Assembly: GCF_949628265.1 (NCBI RefSeq)
Contig: NC_088786.1
Location: 40,135,681-40,199,680 of the forward strand
DNA length: 64,000 nt
DNA from: Cloeon dipterum
Lineage: Eukaryota; Arthropoda; Insecta; Ephemeroptera; Baetidae
Direction of reading: 5' to 3'
Both the position numbers and the translations under genes were made by a program. This document shows positions 31,631 to 42,775 of this stretch, piece after piece (the first letter of the stretch is position 1; each line of letters begins with the position of its first letter). The notes under the pieces are model-generated. The model made no database searches. It saw nothing but the letters and a program-made list of their open reading frames with translations, and was not told the DNA's origin.

Positions 31631-32146
31631 TCAAGAACTACCCTAGCTTCCACGAAAGGGCCCCACATACCGCCACACCACACATTACTATATATATGAT
31701 GGAACTCTTAATTAATTTTATGTCCTTGTCATGCATCCTTGCAGAATTGCATTTGTTTTCACCGGTATTTTTCTCTCCACTTATTTATTTTTAAATATTT
31801 TAGCAACACAACTTTTACCAATTTCTTGCGCATGAAATGAACTGTTGTTATTTCCTCCTAGGAATTAATATATAAAATTAGAGTTCGGATTAGTCAAAAT
31901 TTTCATGCAGATATTTCCTGTTGAATTTTCATTTGTTGCCTCAATTTCTCAATAGATTTATCTCGGGCAATGTTTCTAGTCACATGAGCAATTAATTAGA
32001 AAAATATTGAAAACTTAAGAGCAAACATGGCCTGCAAGAAACTTGTAAAAATGGAAAAATAGGTTGTTACCACTTAATTGCATAATTTTAATTTGGATGT
32101 TTTGGAACCTTTTGTCCTTGACTTTAAAAAAATATTAATGACTTAT

Positions 32147-32584
32147 GAGCACTGGCACGAAAAAGGGCGGCCAGAAATTAATGAGGGACGTGATTCATGT
32201 GCTAATGGCCTGAACTTTATATTATACAGAGCCGCCATTATTGTTTCCCATTTTTGTCAATGTCAATGCGACCCGTCGGGCCGAACGATTCGACAAAGTC
32301 AAAAGTGGCACACTAATTAAAATTAATTTTGCATTTAAAATTTTTCAAAATTCGTTAATAACAAAGCTAGAACTGACAATATTATTATTAGAATGCAAAA
32401 TTAATTTTAATTAGTGTGCCACTTTTGACTTTGTCGAATCGTTCGGCCCGATGGGTCGCATTGACACTTACAAAAATGGGAAACAATAATGACGGCTCTG
32501 TATAAAATAAAGTTCAGGCCATTAGAACATGACACACGTCCCTCATCAATTTCTGACCGCCCTTTTTCGTGCCAGTGTTGCTCT
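32147..32584. repeat. Large fold-back with about 190-bp arms
   Basis: Arms 32147-32341 and 32395-32584 are inverted copies (GCACTGGCACGAAAAAGGGC, GCCTGAACTTTAT, ACTTTGTCGAATCGTTCGGC) with a loop of about 55 bp. Because both arms are open in the same frame, the two strands show near-identical frames of 70-80 codons (both end S-Q-K-W-H-T-N). I read that as a by-product of the palindrome and not as a gene. Confidence 0.8.
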
Positions 32585-33110
32585 GGCTCGCCGGGACGAC
32601 CATTCGACAAAGTGGTCAACATGTTGCATTATCTAGTGCTGACTATATATAAGTATTTCCCAACTTAAACCCAACTTTGTCTCAATACCTGCTGCACGCT
32701 GAATGTATACACAAGCAACTGAATGCTGTGACTATGTAATACATAAGCCCAACAACTGCTTATATATTGTAAATAATTTTTTATAAGTTAAATTACTCTT
32801 GTGACTCAGGTTGTACAAAAATATGTCTTGATATAATAAATAAAATTTTAAAAATCAATGAAACTTATGTTTCTAATTAAAAAACCCTAAATTACCAAAA
32901 TTCTACGGAAATTAGGAGATCATTTGATTTTCATTGGAAATTAATAATAACGCAATGATAGCGGTCAATATTTGTGGCCAATATTAGCACAATGTTAAAA
33001 AGCGTCACATTTTCACATTGATGCAATATTAAATACCAATATTAAAACAATAATGATCATTGGGAAATAATAATGGCCTAATATTAAAACAATGAAGATT
33101 TTTGGCAGGG

Positions 33111-34204
33111 CAGGGATAAAAAAAGGCAAAAAAAAGTTGAAAAATCCGAAACAGATGCATTCTTAATGTGTCAAAATGATCGGTGGCCATGGAAAAATCT
33201 CTAAAAGTTGCTCTGGGACCGATCTCAAGGTGGGTTGAATTATTAGACAATTAAATCCGTGCGTTGCACCCTCTGCTTTCTTGGCCGAGAGGTAAATTTG
33301 CGTGAATTCACTCAGAAAAATATGGTTCTGAAAATGAAATAACCACGAAAAATAGAAAAAGTTGCTTTTACTTTTTCTTGACTTTTCAACTTAATAAATA
33401 GTGTATCACCTGGCTTAAGAGCGATTACAGAGGCGGATCTTGTGACCATTCGAGGCCATCATTTTGCTTTCCATTAGGAAACATTTTCATCTGATAAGGG
33501 GCGACAACTTGTATTTTCAGCTTTTTCGAAAGGCAGAGCCTAAAAGCTGACCGGCGCCTAAACTATCAAATCCTCTGATATTTGGGCGCTTTTCGATTTT
33601 CGATGCTTCGATTGAATTGAATTAGGATTTAATAAAACTGCTTCAAAATATACGTTGCAGGCTGTGCACTAGCTAGTTTTATTTATTTAATTGAATACAT
33701 GAAATGAGAGATATGATTTTCCTTCTTAAGCAATAGAAAGTTTAAATAAATTTCGGAGAGTCGGCACATTTTTTCCAAAAAGTTACTATTTTGGGTTAGT
33801 ACCTGAAAAATCGAATTAATTAAATTCCCGCATCGGAAATCGATTTTCTCTCTTCAGTTGGTCCAATTAATTATCTTAGACACGTTTCCGTCGAGAAAAT
33901 CGTGTAAACTAGTTCCCGCGATTTTTAATTTTGACCCTGAGTACCAGTAATTTACAAAATAAAATGGAAAAATTAGACAGCGCTGATGTAAAACCTGCAA
34001 TCAAGTGAAATTCTGTCCATTCACAAATTAAAAGGGATTTATCCAATAATATTTTGAAGTATGAAGATCACGAACGCGTGCGCGTGTTTTGAGTTTGAAC
34101 TTTTTTTTAATATATACTAGAAATTTGAAATTTTTCCACATTTGTTTTTGAAAAATCATTAATAATGAGTTTGCAGCGGAAAACTGCGCACGCGTTTAAC
34201 CAAT
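33111..34204. other. Intergenic; right half duplicates 60220-60640
   Basis: 33111-33770 shows no gene. From about 33780 onward (ACCTGAAAAATCGAATTAAT, TTAGACACGTTTCCGTCGAG, ACGAACGCGTGCGCGTGTTT) it matches 60220-60640, the region downstream of pseudogene P2. In the other copy part of it is tandemly repeated (60137-60385). Confidence 0.55.
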
Positions 34205-34790
34205 TAAGTCATCATTCTGCTACCGTTCCAGGACTTGTTCCATTCCGGTTGTGATAATTCATTGCATGTCGATTCATTTCTTTGCCGCAAGTAGGACATT
34301 TTTCCATTTTGTGATACAAAACATGACATGAACTTTTAAAATATTCTAAGAAGCAAACATCTCGTCACAATTCTTCTGAGCGCTTTTGATTTTTTTTTTC
34401 AAAATATGTATCTGGCGAACATGTATTCTCAATTGATACTCTTTATCTGTCGAGTGAAAACAATGTCGGCAGCGGAATTTCTTCCAAACGTGTTGCTCCC
34501 TCTGAATGTGTTCGCTTCTCTTTTGATCTGAAGAGAAATACATCTGGCAACCAGTGGCGGTGCACTTTTTCAACTCTCCATTTGGCGTATGTGTCTGACA
34601 ATGGCTGGATAGTAATCGTCGCTCTCGCATTCGCCACATTTACCACGGGTTGTTCTTCCTTTGCTTTTTTAAGAGTTGTAATATCACTCAAAGTGGATTT
34701 TTTGGCTCCCTAGTTCCCTATTTTGCGTGGTCGTTGTTTCTCTGGGATGAAGGTCCTGGAATAGGATTTTTCTATCCGCACGCCTGAAAT
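34205..34790 (-). pseudogene. P1: decayed C2H2 zinc-finger gene
   Basis: Pieces of the family are recognisable on the minus strand: linker N-P-I-P-G-P-S-S-Q followed by a TAG in frame, a broken finger 1, finger 2 (C-T-A-T-G-C-Q-M-Y-F..H..H), finger 3 (C-R-H-C-F-H-S-T-D-K..H..H), a damaged finger 4 (A-Q-K-N-C-D-E-M-F-A-S then stop) and a C-terminal piece in another frame. No upstream exon is found. P2 at 60645 carries the same linker stop, so the damage predates their duplication. Confidence 0.75.
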
Positions 34791-35367
34791 CAAATCAGAC
34801 GAAAGTAGTTGATATTCGAACAATCTTCTACCTTTTCTAAATATTTTAAATTTCTAATATTTTGCAATTTAATGCGAATGTTTTCACGGCAGTGGTAGCA
34901 AAAGTTGGAGGTTCTCCAAATACTCAAGGAAGTATTAGATCAATTTTTTCCAATAAAAAGAATTCATATTTTATTCTTTCAATGAATTAACTGAAAACTT
35001 ACACATTTTGCTTTTGTAAAAATATTTATTAGTTCAATGTTCAAGTTTGGTGAATAAACATATTTTCTATCGGCGGGAGCACTTGCTTTCCACTATATAT
35101 AACCGTAAACCAAATAACCCTTGAATTAATTGGGTGTTAATTTTCCCGTTGGTTGTAAAAAAATGTTTAAATTGCATTTGTCGCTGTGAGAAAGCAAACA
35201 AAAAAAAACGATCTATTTTATGCGGTTGACGATCGGTCGATCGCTGACGTTCAGATTGGCTGGCGGTGGTTTATGACAACCAGAACGTCCGCGTAGTCCT
35301 CCGCCACGTGAAATAGATCCGTATTTTTCATATATTCTGTTCCTAATTAACTCAACTAACTTTCAGC
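34791..35367. repeat. Duplicated block between P1 and the exonuclease tail
   Basis: Matches 61205-61790 (CAAATCAGACGAAAGTAGTT, GGTGAATAAACAT, CTATCGGCGGGAGCACTTG) and ends with intron 2 of the exonuclease (GACGTTCAGATTGGCTGGCG, ACAACCAGAACGTCCGCGTA), which also occurs in the parent gene at 9820-9920. No independent gene. Confidence 0.65.
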
Positions 35368-35617
35368 TTCACCATGACCAGTTAGTGGACACCGCCATCG
35401 TGTTTCCGCACAAAAACAAGAACAGCAGGCACTCGTTGCGGTGGCTGGCTGATAATGTAATGGGACGGAAAATCCGAAATCACGGTAATGAAAAAGTTGG
35501 CCCGTTTTTAATTATATTAATTTTGAAATTTACATAGGAAGTGGCCACGGACACGACAGCGCAGAGGACGTGAAGGCGTGCATGGACCTGATGCGTTTTA
35601 AAGTAGGACCATTTTGA
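35368..35617 (+). pseudogene. Exonuclease tail, truncated copy 1
   Basis: Copies of the last two exons of the 9522-11016 exonuclease, with GT and AG sites still present. Exon 3-like sequence starts L-H-H-D-Q-L-V-D-T; exon 4-like sequence has G-S-G-H-G-H-D-S-A-E-D and ends V-G-P-F. One change is Tyr to Asn in A-D-Y-V. The exons with the catalytic Asp-Glu and the second Asp are absent; upstream sequence is the parent's intron 2. It cannot encode an active nuclease by itself. Confidence 0.85.
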
Positions 35618-35752
35618 ACTGCTGCTGCTGCTAGACAACGTATTAACTTCCATTCAGGATAATTTTAAAATTATACAGATATCTACATTGACTAGGCAAA
35701 AATGCAATAATGTATTTTTGTACAACTAAATAAAATATGGCTGGTTAATTCA

Positions 35753-36043
35753 ATTCAATTCAAATTTTTATTTATTCATTAAGTCGGAATATTTACAATA
35801 ACTTTTGAATAGTTGTCAAGATCAAATTAAAAAAAATACATCATAACATATACGATATACACATTTACAAACACAAGTCTTTCCAGTCACACGTCAAATA
35901 CTCATTAAAGTCATAAAAATTGTAATTACGCAGTATTTTTTTCACCACTTTCACGAATAGTTTATAATCTGTGATATCTTTCACTTCCTGCGGGAGATGA
36001 TTGTATATTCTTGGAATGCTAACTGTTGGGCTTTGCTTTTAAA
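35753..36043 (-). mobile_element. 5'-truncated LINE 3' end
   Basis: On the minus strand the first 175 bp encode the C-terminal tail typical of Jockey/CR1-type reverse transcriptase ORFs: S-I-P-R-I-Y-N-H-L-P-Q-E-V-K, then Y-K-L-F-V-K-V-V-K-K-I-L, ending W-K-D-L-C-L and a stop. A 3' UTR of about 110 bp follows, ending in AATAAATAAAAATTTG and a short GAATT repeat tail. TTAATTCA flanks both ends (35745-35752 and 36044-36051). The matching spacer copy at about 62175 lacks the insert. An ordinary dead-on-arrival LINE insertion. Confidence 0.82.
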
Positions 36044-36059
36044 TTAATTCATTATAATG

Positions 36060-36560
36060 AGTGGACGCTTCACGGCTTTTTTGAAAAAAATTAATGACGT
36101 CATTTTCATGCTCGCCGACTGGGCTGATCATCTGTGCAAATTGTGCGATTTATTTCAAATTTAGCACACAAGATAAATGGCGGTCCGTGGAATATCCTCA
36201 GATTTTTTCAGATTCCCGTGCTTGTCAAAGTAATTTTTGCTTTAAATTTATAAAAACCAAGTGTGATACGTAAACACCTATAAAAAGGAATAAGGTTGAG
36301 CAAGCAAAACAACAATCAGCTTATTTAAGGGAAATCATTTGCGAGGAGAAGACACGCGTAATTTTTAAAAAGGGAATTTGTATCTGGAGAAAAAGGGGCG
36401 TAGCAAGTAACATAGAACTTCATTTGTAATATATTGAAGTAGAAATGTGGGTGTGCGGCTCTAAATTTTTACGATAGATTTTAGGATTAGAAATAAAACA
36501 ATCACTATTTTTGCGTAAGAAAGAATTTTAAAATTTTAGAAAAAAAGACTATCCGTCAAT
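36060..36560 (-). repeat. Spacer block, copy 3
   Basis: Inverted copy of the 8880-9400 spacer: GAGTGGACGCTTCACGG, TGACGTCATTTTCATGCTCG, GGCGGTCCGTGGAATATCC, GCAAAACAACAATCAGCTT. Continues into the A2 downstream region up to 37098. No gene. Confidence 0.7.
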
Positions 36561-37098
36561 TCCACGTCTACCATGACTTTCAAATTTTTGTTAATCAGAT
36601 AAATGATGCAAAGTTCAAGCTTTAGGGTTAAAGCAATATATAACTTTTTAATTGGATAAACAAATAAGAAAAAAAACATTCCTAAAATTCAGATTGAAAG
36701 TTTTTAAAACTAATCTGCACAAAAGCTCTTGCATCGTCTGACAATTAGGTAGCGGCAATAAGAATAAATTCTTTTTTCCAACTGTAGCACATACTATTTT
36801 TTATTCAACTTCCGACATGAATTTATCTATAACTCTCCTAAATTTTCTTTTCTTCTGTTTTGATTTTTCTACTCAGCAATTTACGAACTAAAATTAAAAG
36901 CTACACTACACATTGCTAGAGTCATGTGAGATTCTAGCACTAAAATTGAAATGAACACATTGAAATCTATATTTGTCAATACAAAAACCATGCACACACG
37001 TGTCTCCATATAGAGATTGATCTAAAAACTAAATTTTCGTCTTTTACTTTCCAAATTACTTGGAATATAGAGGTGAAATGTGGGTTATTATAAAGTCA

Positions 37099-40000
37099 TC
37101 ACTCTGCCGCTCCAGGACATCTTCCAAGCCGGTTGTGCCTTCTAAGTTTACTCACGGTCGTTTCTTCTCCACATTCGGGACATTTTTCCATTTTGTGGTA
37201 GTCGTTGACATGAATCTTCATAAGTGCCTCTGAAGCAAACATGCTGCCACAGTTCAGCTCTTCACATTTGACAGTCTTCTTCGTATGTCTCCGTAGAACA
37301 TGTGAATTCAAATGTAACTCGTTTTCTGTCGAGTAAGAACATTGTCCGCATTGCAATTTCTTCCAATTATGTGGGTCGTTTTTCTCGTGATCTTTTCTCT
37401 TTTGATCTGAGCCGAAATGGATCTTGCAACCAGAGGCAGTGCACTTTTTCTGTTTTAGTTCATTGTGCTTCCTAGCAAAGTGATTGTAAATATTACCATG
37501 ATAGTCCCTCTCGGGGCATTCGCCGCAATTACCACTATTCACTTGATTTTTTATTTTATCTGAGTCCGTCTCAGTAGAAATAGATTTTTTCTTTGGTTTG
37601 GCTCCCTGGGTTTCCTTCTTGGCGCGGTCGTTTTTTCTCTTCAAATTCCGAACTTTGTTTGTCTCTGATGAAGGTCCTGGAAGAGGATTTTTCTCAGCAT
37701 CAGTCATCCCGGGTTCTGAGATTTGCTGAGATTCAGATTCCTGGACAGGTTCTTGCAGAGCAACTACATTTTGTTGACGCTCCTCAGGCACGACATTTGA
37801 AGCTATTTTAATTAAACATAAATCTATTTTAAGATTAAAATATTTTGTACAATAAGAAGCAAAACTCTTCTTTACGAATGGAAATTAAACTTTTAATTTA
37901 AATAAAAGTCTAGGGAATCAAAATATTTCAATATACCGTGATTGGCATCCATTTCTGACACGTTTTGGAAGATCTGGAATGGTTGCTGCGCTGGAGCGTA
38001 GTACTGAACATTCTGGGCTGACTGCGGATTGGCAAGTTGGCTGGAATCTGGAAGAAACTGGCTTTGTTGGACATGCAAACTTCCGACGCCTGGAATGAAA
38101 GATTAAAATTAATTGCCATCAATTTCGATAAACTTTTATGAGTTGATTAATATAGTATGAACATAGTTATACGAGTGAAATTATTGATATAAAAATTTAT
38201 ATAAGTTACATACAAATTTATCAAGATAACTGTTGTGACACTCTTTGGCCTGTTACTGACCTTAGAGGCGCCATGACCAGGCGCCAATGCCCACAGTCAA
38301 GAGCACCGTATATTTTACAGAATTGGCATTTATTTTGGAAGCGTAAGACGAGCACTGTTTAAGGTTAACGTGATTTTCGCGCCCTCAGTGCACGATTTGT
38401 CTGAGCCAACCACTGGCTGACGCGTACAACTGGCAGCCAAATGCACCCTCCCCCGAGTTATCGGAGAGGCTGCATTTGGGCTTCCTCTGAGATGGTTTTC
38501 CGACCTCTGCCTAGCAACACCTAGCGTACAGCCACAGTAATAATTAAGTAAGCATTTTGTCAAAGTCTCGTCTGCGTTTTAATAGTTAACGTAACGGTAA
38601 ATATGGCCAATATCGCGATTGAAAGCCTTTTTGTAATTGTTAGAGTCACTTACGTTCCAATAAAACCACATCACAAATCATTGTTAGACAGCAGTTAAAT
38701 GGTGGTGTATAATTTCTACTTTTCCATTTGATAAAATACAGAGAATCCAAAGATAATAACGTAATCAATATAAAGGAGATTAACTTATCAATCAGTTAGC
38801 AATTTTCATAGTTTTTGCTAATTTTGGAGAAACTGGACTATTTATTTGAGATTAGAAGTTGCTGAGAATATTTAGTCGCGCGCTCTTGCCAGGCCAGCAA
38901 GACGCAGGTATTTTATTCTAAGGATTTCGGACTGCTCACAAGCAGTGAGGCAATTAATATTTCTAAAGTCTCATAATTATTCCAACTCGCTGCCGTGCAT
39001 GAGCAGCCGAGTTGGCAATAATTATGACCGATTGTTGGCATTATTAATCAGCCTAGTTGAATAATATAGTTCAGTGGATCACAGTTTAAGGAGAGTGAGT
39101 TTAGTGTTAGAAGCATAATTAAAGAGAGCAAATATAATAATAAGCGAGGCAGAATTAGTAATATTGAGGAGAGGCTTTTGAGAATGGCTTTTGGCCCAGC
39201 AGCAGATAGAGTGTCAAATTGAGAGGCATCGGCGCGGCGGCGGAGGCGGAGGCGCAGGTCTGCTCGGCATGTCGGACAGCCCTCCCGGCTCTGCATGGAC
39301 CGTAAGTTACAGGGAACAGCCAGGCATAACATTTTTCGTGGTGTTACAGAGAGAAAGGTTACCACAATAACCTTCGCCGTGTGATGGTGCTACATAATTC
39401 ATAATTTTGAGCCGATATCTGCGCGTCGCACGAATCTGTGCCCCGCTGGTAATATTAAATATTCCACATAAAAAACTTTTTGCAAAATAAAACTAATTAA
39501 ATTAAATCTTTTGGGATTTAAATCAAAATTTTCAATGAAAGAACCTTGGTGTTCTGGTGTTTCCTGGCAATTTTGAGCGTTGGGCTGTGAGTTCGACCAC
39601 TGCTCAGTTTTGGCGGGAAAAGGACCCGCGAAGTCGTTGGTCTGTTCAGTAAAATCTGAAGAAACGAATTAATTGTAACATTTTAAACAGTTTTGATCTA
39701 ACAACAGCTTGCGCCGTTCTCTTATTCGAACATTTGATTCAATTTTTAGAATATGAAAATTTTGATACAGATTAAAACAAATGGAATGATTTACCTGGAT
39801 AATATGACTGTACATAATTATCGTAAGGCATATTGGGAACTTGATGAGCGTCATGATAATGCTGATATCCGTCTCCAAGGTTTTGTTGAGGCTGCCATTC
39901 TTCAACCTGACCCTGCTGGTTCATTCCTGAAAAATATGAAAGGTATTAGCTCAGGTATATGCTAACTGGACACTTTTTCTGATCTCGAAAAGCTTTATTT

Positions 40001-40390
40001 AATTTGACCGAGAACGAAGTCCATTTAAAAAAAAGATTATTATTATTTAGCAGTTAAAGGAAATTTTTAAATTATTCAAAGCTTAACGATTATAGCTACT
40101 GAAATTTGATATTTTCAGAGACGGAGTTCAACTTTTCTTTGGTGTTTCCGAGTGATTGCGAGTTTCTATTGTCTGATATTTCTAGAAAATTCCAGAAGAT
40201 TCTAAATATTTCGTTCTCACTCTCATCGTACTCCCAGAGTTGGTAATTGCCGTAAATTTGATCATATGACTGCAACTGATAGTTTTGATCAGGGAACTGC
40301 TGCGGATTATGGTCCCCTGTAATTTCAAATTATTATTAAAACTGCAAATCAATAAAATCACATTTCTAAAGTATTACCTTGCTGGTCCAT
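37099..40390 (-). CDS. A2: shortened Gln/Pro-rich C2H2 zinc-finger gene split by a solo LTR
   Basis: Exons kept: 40390-40378, 40316-40221, 39926-39795, 39655-39545, 38089-37937 and 37802-37099. Exons 5-7 of A1/A3 are gone, and exon 8 survives only as a stub (about 39400-39371) joined to the intron-4 repeat. Since all introns are phase 1, joining exon 4 to exon 9 keeps frame and would give about 402 residues. The domains are a Gln/Tyr/Pro-rich N-terminus, the linker N-P-L-P-G-P-S-S, and five fingers with all ligands present. Finger 3 positions -1, 2, 3 and 6 are N, L, H and S. A 1136-bp LTR now occupies the intron before exon 9. Whether the long intron is spliced is unknown. Confidence 0.78.
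38231..39366. mobile_element. Solo LTR in A2
   Basis: 1136 bp starting TGTTGTGAC and ending GTTACCACA (imperfect inverted ends, TG..CA), with ATAAC directly outside on both sides (38226-38230 and 39367-39371). The uninserted A3 sequence at the matching position (about 48100-48110) reads through without the insert. Size, TG..CA ends and 5-bp duplication fit a solo LTR of a Gypsy- or BEL-like retrotransposon left by LTR-LTR recombination. No internal coding region is present, and orientation cannot be fixed. Confidence 0.85.
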
Positions 40391-40772
40391 GATGTTTTTG
40401 GCTTTTGCTCTAATTATGAAACCGGGTAACGTGTGTTTTCCTCCGAGAGTGTTCAATGCTGAAAGTGATATGAAAAAGTTAGATACGCGATAGAGTTTCT
40501 GCAGTTGCGCAAGCGCGAATAACGACGAAATTGCAGTGCTGCCAACTCAAAAGCTCCTTCGATGCCACTCGAAAATTTCAAGAAGAAATTAATTTTGAGT
40601 GTGGTGCAGTTAATGTCACAATTTGGTGTTTTGTAAGAAATTCTCTTACCGGCTTTGGACACACTTAAATAAGAGTTGAGATATAAAATGCAATAGGAAA
40701 TAAGGATTAAAACATTACAGTTGAATAAAATAAAACTACAGACTGAGAACAACAAATCTTTAGTTGTTGAGC
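40391..40772 (-). promoter_or_regulatory. A2 proximal 5' flank
   Basis: Counterpart of 4916-5284 and 50019-50395. Conserved leader next to the start (GATGTTTTTGGCTTTTGCTC) and the GGCAGCACTGCAATTTCG region in reverse. Presumed promoter and 5' UTR of A2. Confidence 0.45.
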
Positions 40773-41037
40773 ATGAGCTAGGAGGTTTGTAAATTCAAGG
40801 AGGTTTTTTGATCTGAACCAATCAAAAGGCGCCACGAGAGCACCGACGACCAATCAGCAAATCGAAAGGCTCTCTTTTATTGGCTGCATCGCTACCCTTT
40901 CGATCTAGCTTTGATCTGATTAGTAAGCCAATCAGGGAGCCGCTCATCTCTTTTTTCATTGGTCGCTAGCGTTCTCGTGGCACTTTTTGATTGGTTCAGT
41001 TCAAACTCCTCCTTGAACTAACAAACCTCCTAGCCAG
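40773..41037. mobile_element. CCAAT-palindrome element, complete copy
   Basis: The most complete copy, 265 bp. The outer arms CTAGGAGGTTTGTAAATTCA and, inverted, CTAGGAGGTTTGTTAGTTCA continue through GAACCAATCAAAAGGCGCCA and its counterpart. Four or more CCAAT/ATTGG boxes are spread symmetrically. It ends about 380 bp from the A2 start, as at A1 and A3. Confidence 0.8.
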
Positions 41038-41530
41038 TTTTCCGGAACTTTGGGGATTTTTGTTCCTATCCGTTTTGTTAAATTTTATTTTATTCTAATT
41101 TTGATTTCATCTTGATATCCTTTTGCATTTTAAATTTGCGTACACTGTATTTTTGTTTACTTTTTTACGAAATGCGAATCTTTTTCTTACCAATTCCATT
41201 GAATATTGCCACATTCATAAATCATTGCCGTATTGATCCAAAAGCAGCAATTGGTTGATTTGACGTGGAATATCCTTTCAATTTTTACCAATTATCTACC
41301 CAATTAATATTTAAACTCGTTTATTTCCCGTCGAAATTCAATCGAATCCTACTTTTGCGAAATAAATTTATTTTTCAGCTGTTTTTTCGGTTCTGCCGAT
41401 CGTTTGAAATTTTAGTTTAATAAAAAATTGAAAGAACCGTATTATCCAAAACCATGTCAATCCTTTTTATATTCAGTGGAATTTAAACAATTGAACAAAG
41501 TTAGGATAAAAACTTTCCCACCACTTTTTT
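41038..41530 (-). repeat. A2 upstream flank, empty-site partner of 1700-2640
   Basis: Inverted match to 1700-2640 without the fold-back element; GAATTG occurs once at 41191-41196 (as CAATTC). This gives the pre-insertion state of that element. Confidence 0.7.
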
Positions 41531-41929
41531 TAATCTCGCTGAAGCGTTTCATGCTCCCATTCCGCGCGGAAAATTGTTGAAATTACATCGATACACCAAG
41601 TTAACTTCTTTTGATTCGGGTGTAATGTTTCGCATTCAGGTCTACAAACAGAATGGCATAAAAATTGCAAGGAGAAAAGCGCTTTACAAATCGTGGCATT
41701 GAGAAAAGTGATCTCTCAGCAAACCCTTATTTTGCGGAGCTAGTCAGAAACATCTTGTATAATTAATTCTGAAAACTGGGCACCATTCGTAACCCTTTGT
41801 TGTTGCGAGAAAGAAGAAACTAAAATAATATCAGAGAATTTCCCAAATACTTAAATTCCTCTTATTGAAATCCATAATTATTGGCGACTTTTAATGAGCA
41901 GATACTCTATGCATTTGCTCCATGCTCAT
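41531..41929. other. Intergenic, no gene seen
   Basis: No frame, repeat partner or RNA that I can support. Confidence 0.45.
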
Positions 41930-42195
41930 TTCCTTCGTTTCCATTGTCGTTGATTCTCTTCAAATTCCGATTCTTGTTCATCTGTGATGAAGGTCCAGGC
42001 TTCGGGTCTTCCTCACCGCCAATTCTCTCAGTTCCAGAAGCCTCCTGGCTTTGAATTATTTGTTTCCAGGACCGAGAGCTGCCAAAATTGAAATTAGCTC
42101 CGTTTCATACCGAAACCACATGGGCTTTTACCTGCCTTTGTGTTGCGGACACGGATCAATTGCTCCACTTGGGGTTCCTTCTATCCTGAATTGCG
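41930..42195 (-). pseudogene. D': fragment of a family D zinc-finger gene
   Basis: On the minus strand, about 42190-42132 resembles exon 1 of gene D (R-I-E-G-T-P-S-G-A against R-V-K-G-I-P-R-K-A) and is followed by a GTAAAA donor, but the start Met is lost. About 42085-41935 resembles the start of D exon 2 (S-S-R-S-W-K-Q, G-T-E-R-I-G, then P-K-P-G-P-S-S-Q and N-L-K-R). Sequence for the fingers is absent. Confidence 0.65.
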
Positions 42196-42775
42196 CGTCT
42201 ACCGAGACTTTCAAATTTTTTGTTACTCAGATATAAGTGATGCGCAGTTCAAGCTTTAGGGTTAAAGCAATAATATTATCTCGATTAGATCAACAAATAA
42301 TAAAAATAAATTCCTAAAAATTTAGATTGAAAGTTGTTAAAACTAATCTGCACAAAAGCTCTTGCATCGTCTGACAATTAGGTAGCAGTAATCAAAATAA
42401 ATTCTTTTTTCCAACTGTAGCACATACTATTTTTTATTCAACTTCCGACATGAATTTATCTATATCTCTCCCAAGTCGAAAAAAATTGGATTGTACAATT
42501 TTTTCTACAGTCTCATTCTGTTTGGATTTTTCTTCAAAAGCAATTTACGAACTGAAATTAAAAGCTACAATACACGCTAATGTAATTACTCGAGAGTCGT
42601 GTGTGATTCTAGCGAATCAAAATTGAAGTGATCATATTCAAATGCATGATTTGTCAATACAAAAAACTTGTACACACGTGTCTCTATAGAGATTGACCTA
42701 AAAAACTAAATTTTCTTCATTGACTTTCCAAATTACTTGGAATATAGAGGTGAATTGTGGGTCTTTATGAACGCA
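42196..42775 (-). other. C2 downstream region
   Basis: Contains the A/C family downstream repeat (TTCAAGCTTTAGGGTTAAAG, GCTCTTGCATCGTCTGACAA) and the conserved 3' UTR with ACACGTGTCTCTATAGAGAT. No gene. Confidence 0.55.

Larger units (their letters stand above)
30851..33110. mobile_element. Candidate 2.3-kb element with 20-bp inverted ends
   Basis: CCCTGCCAAAAATCTTCATT at 30851-30870 and its exact complement at 33091-33110, followed inward on both sides by similar AT-rich repeats with AATATT and CAATGA units. No convincing target duplication is seen. The interior holds a GC-rich coiled-coil coding fragment (31430) and a large fold-back (32147-32584), so it may be a composite that captured host sequence. 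Confidence 0.45.

Noticed and set aside
32078..32622. Two similar frames of 70-80 codons on opposite strands, tempting as a gene pair
   Set aside because: They are the two arms of one palindrome; the similarity is a consequence of the inverted repeat.
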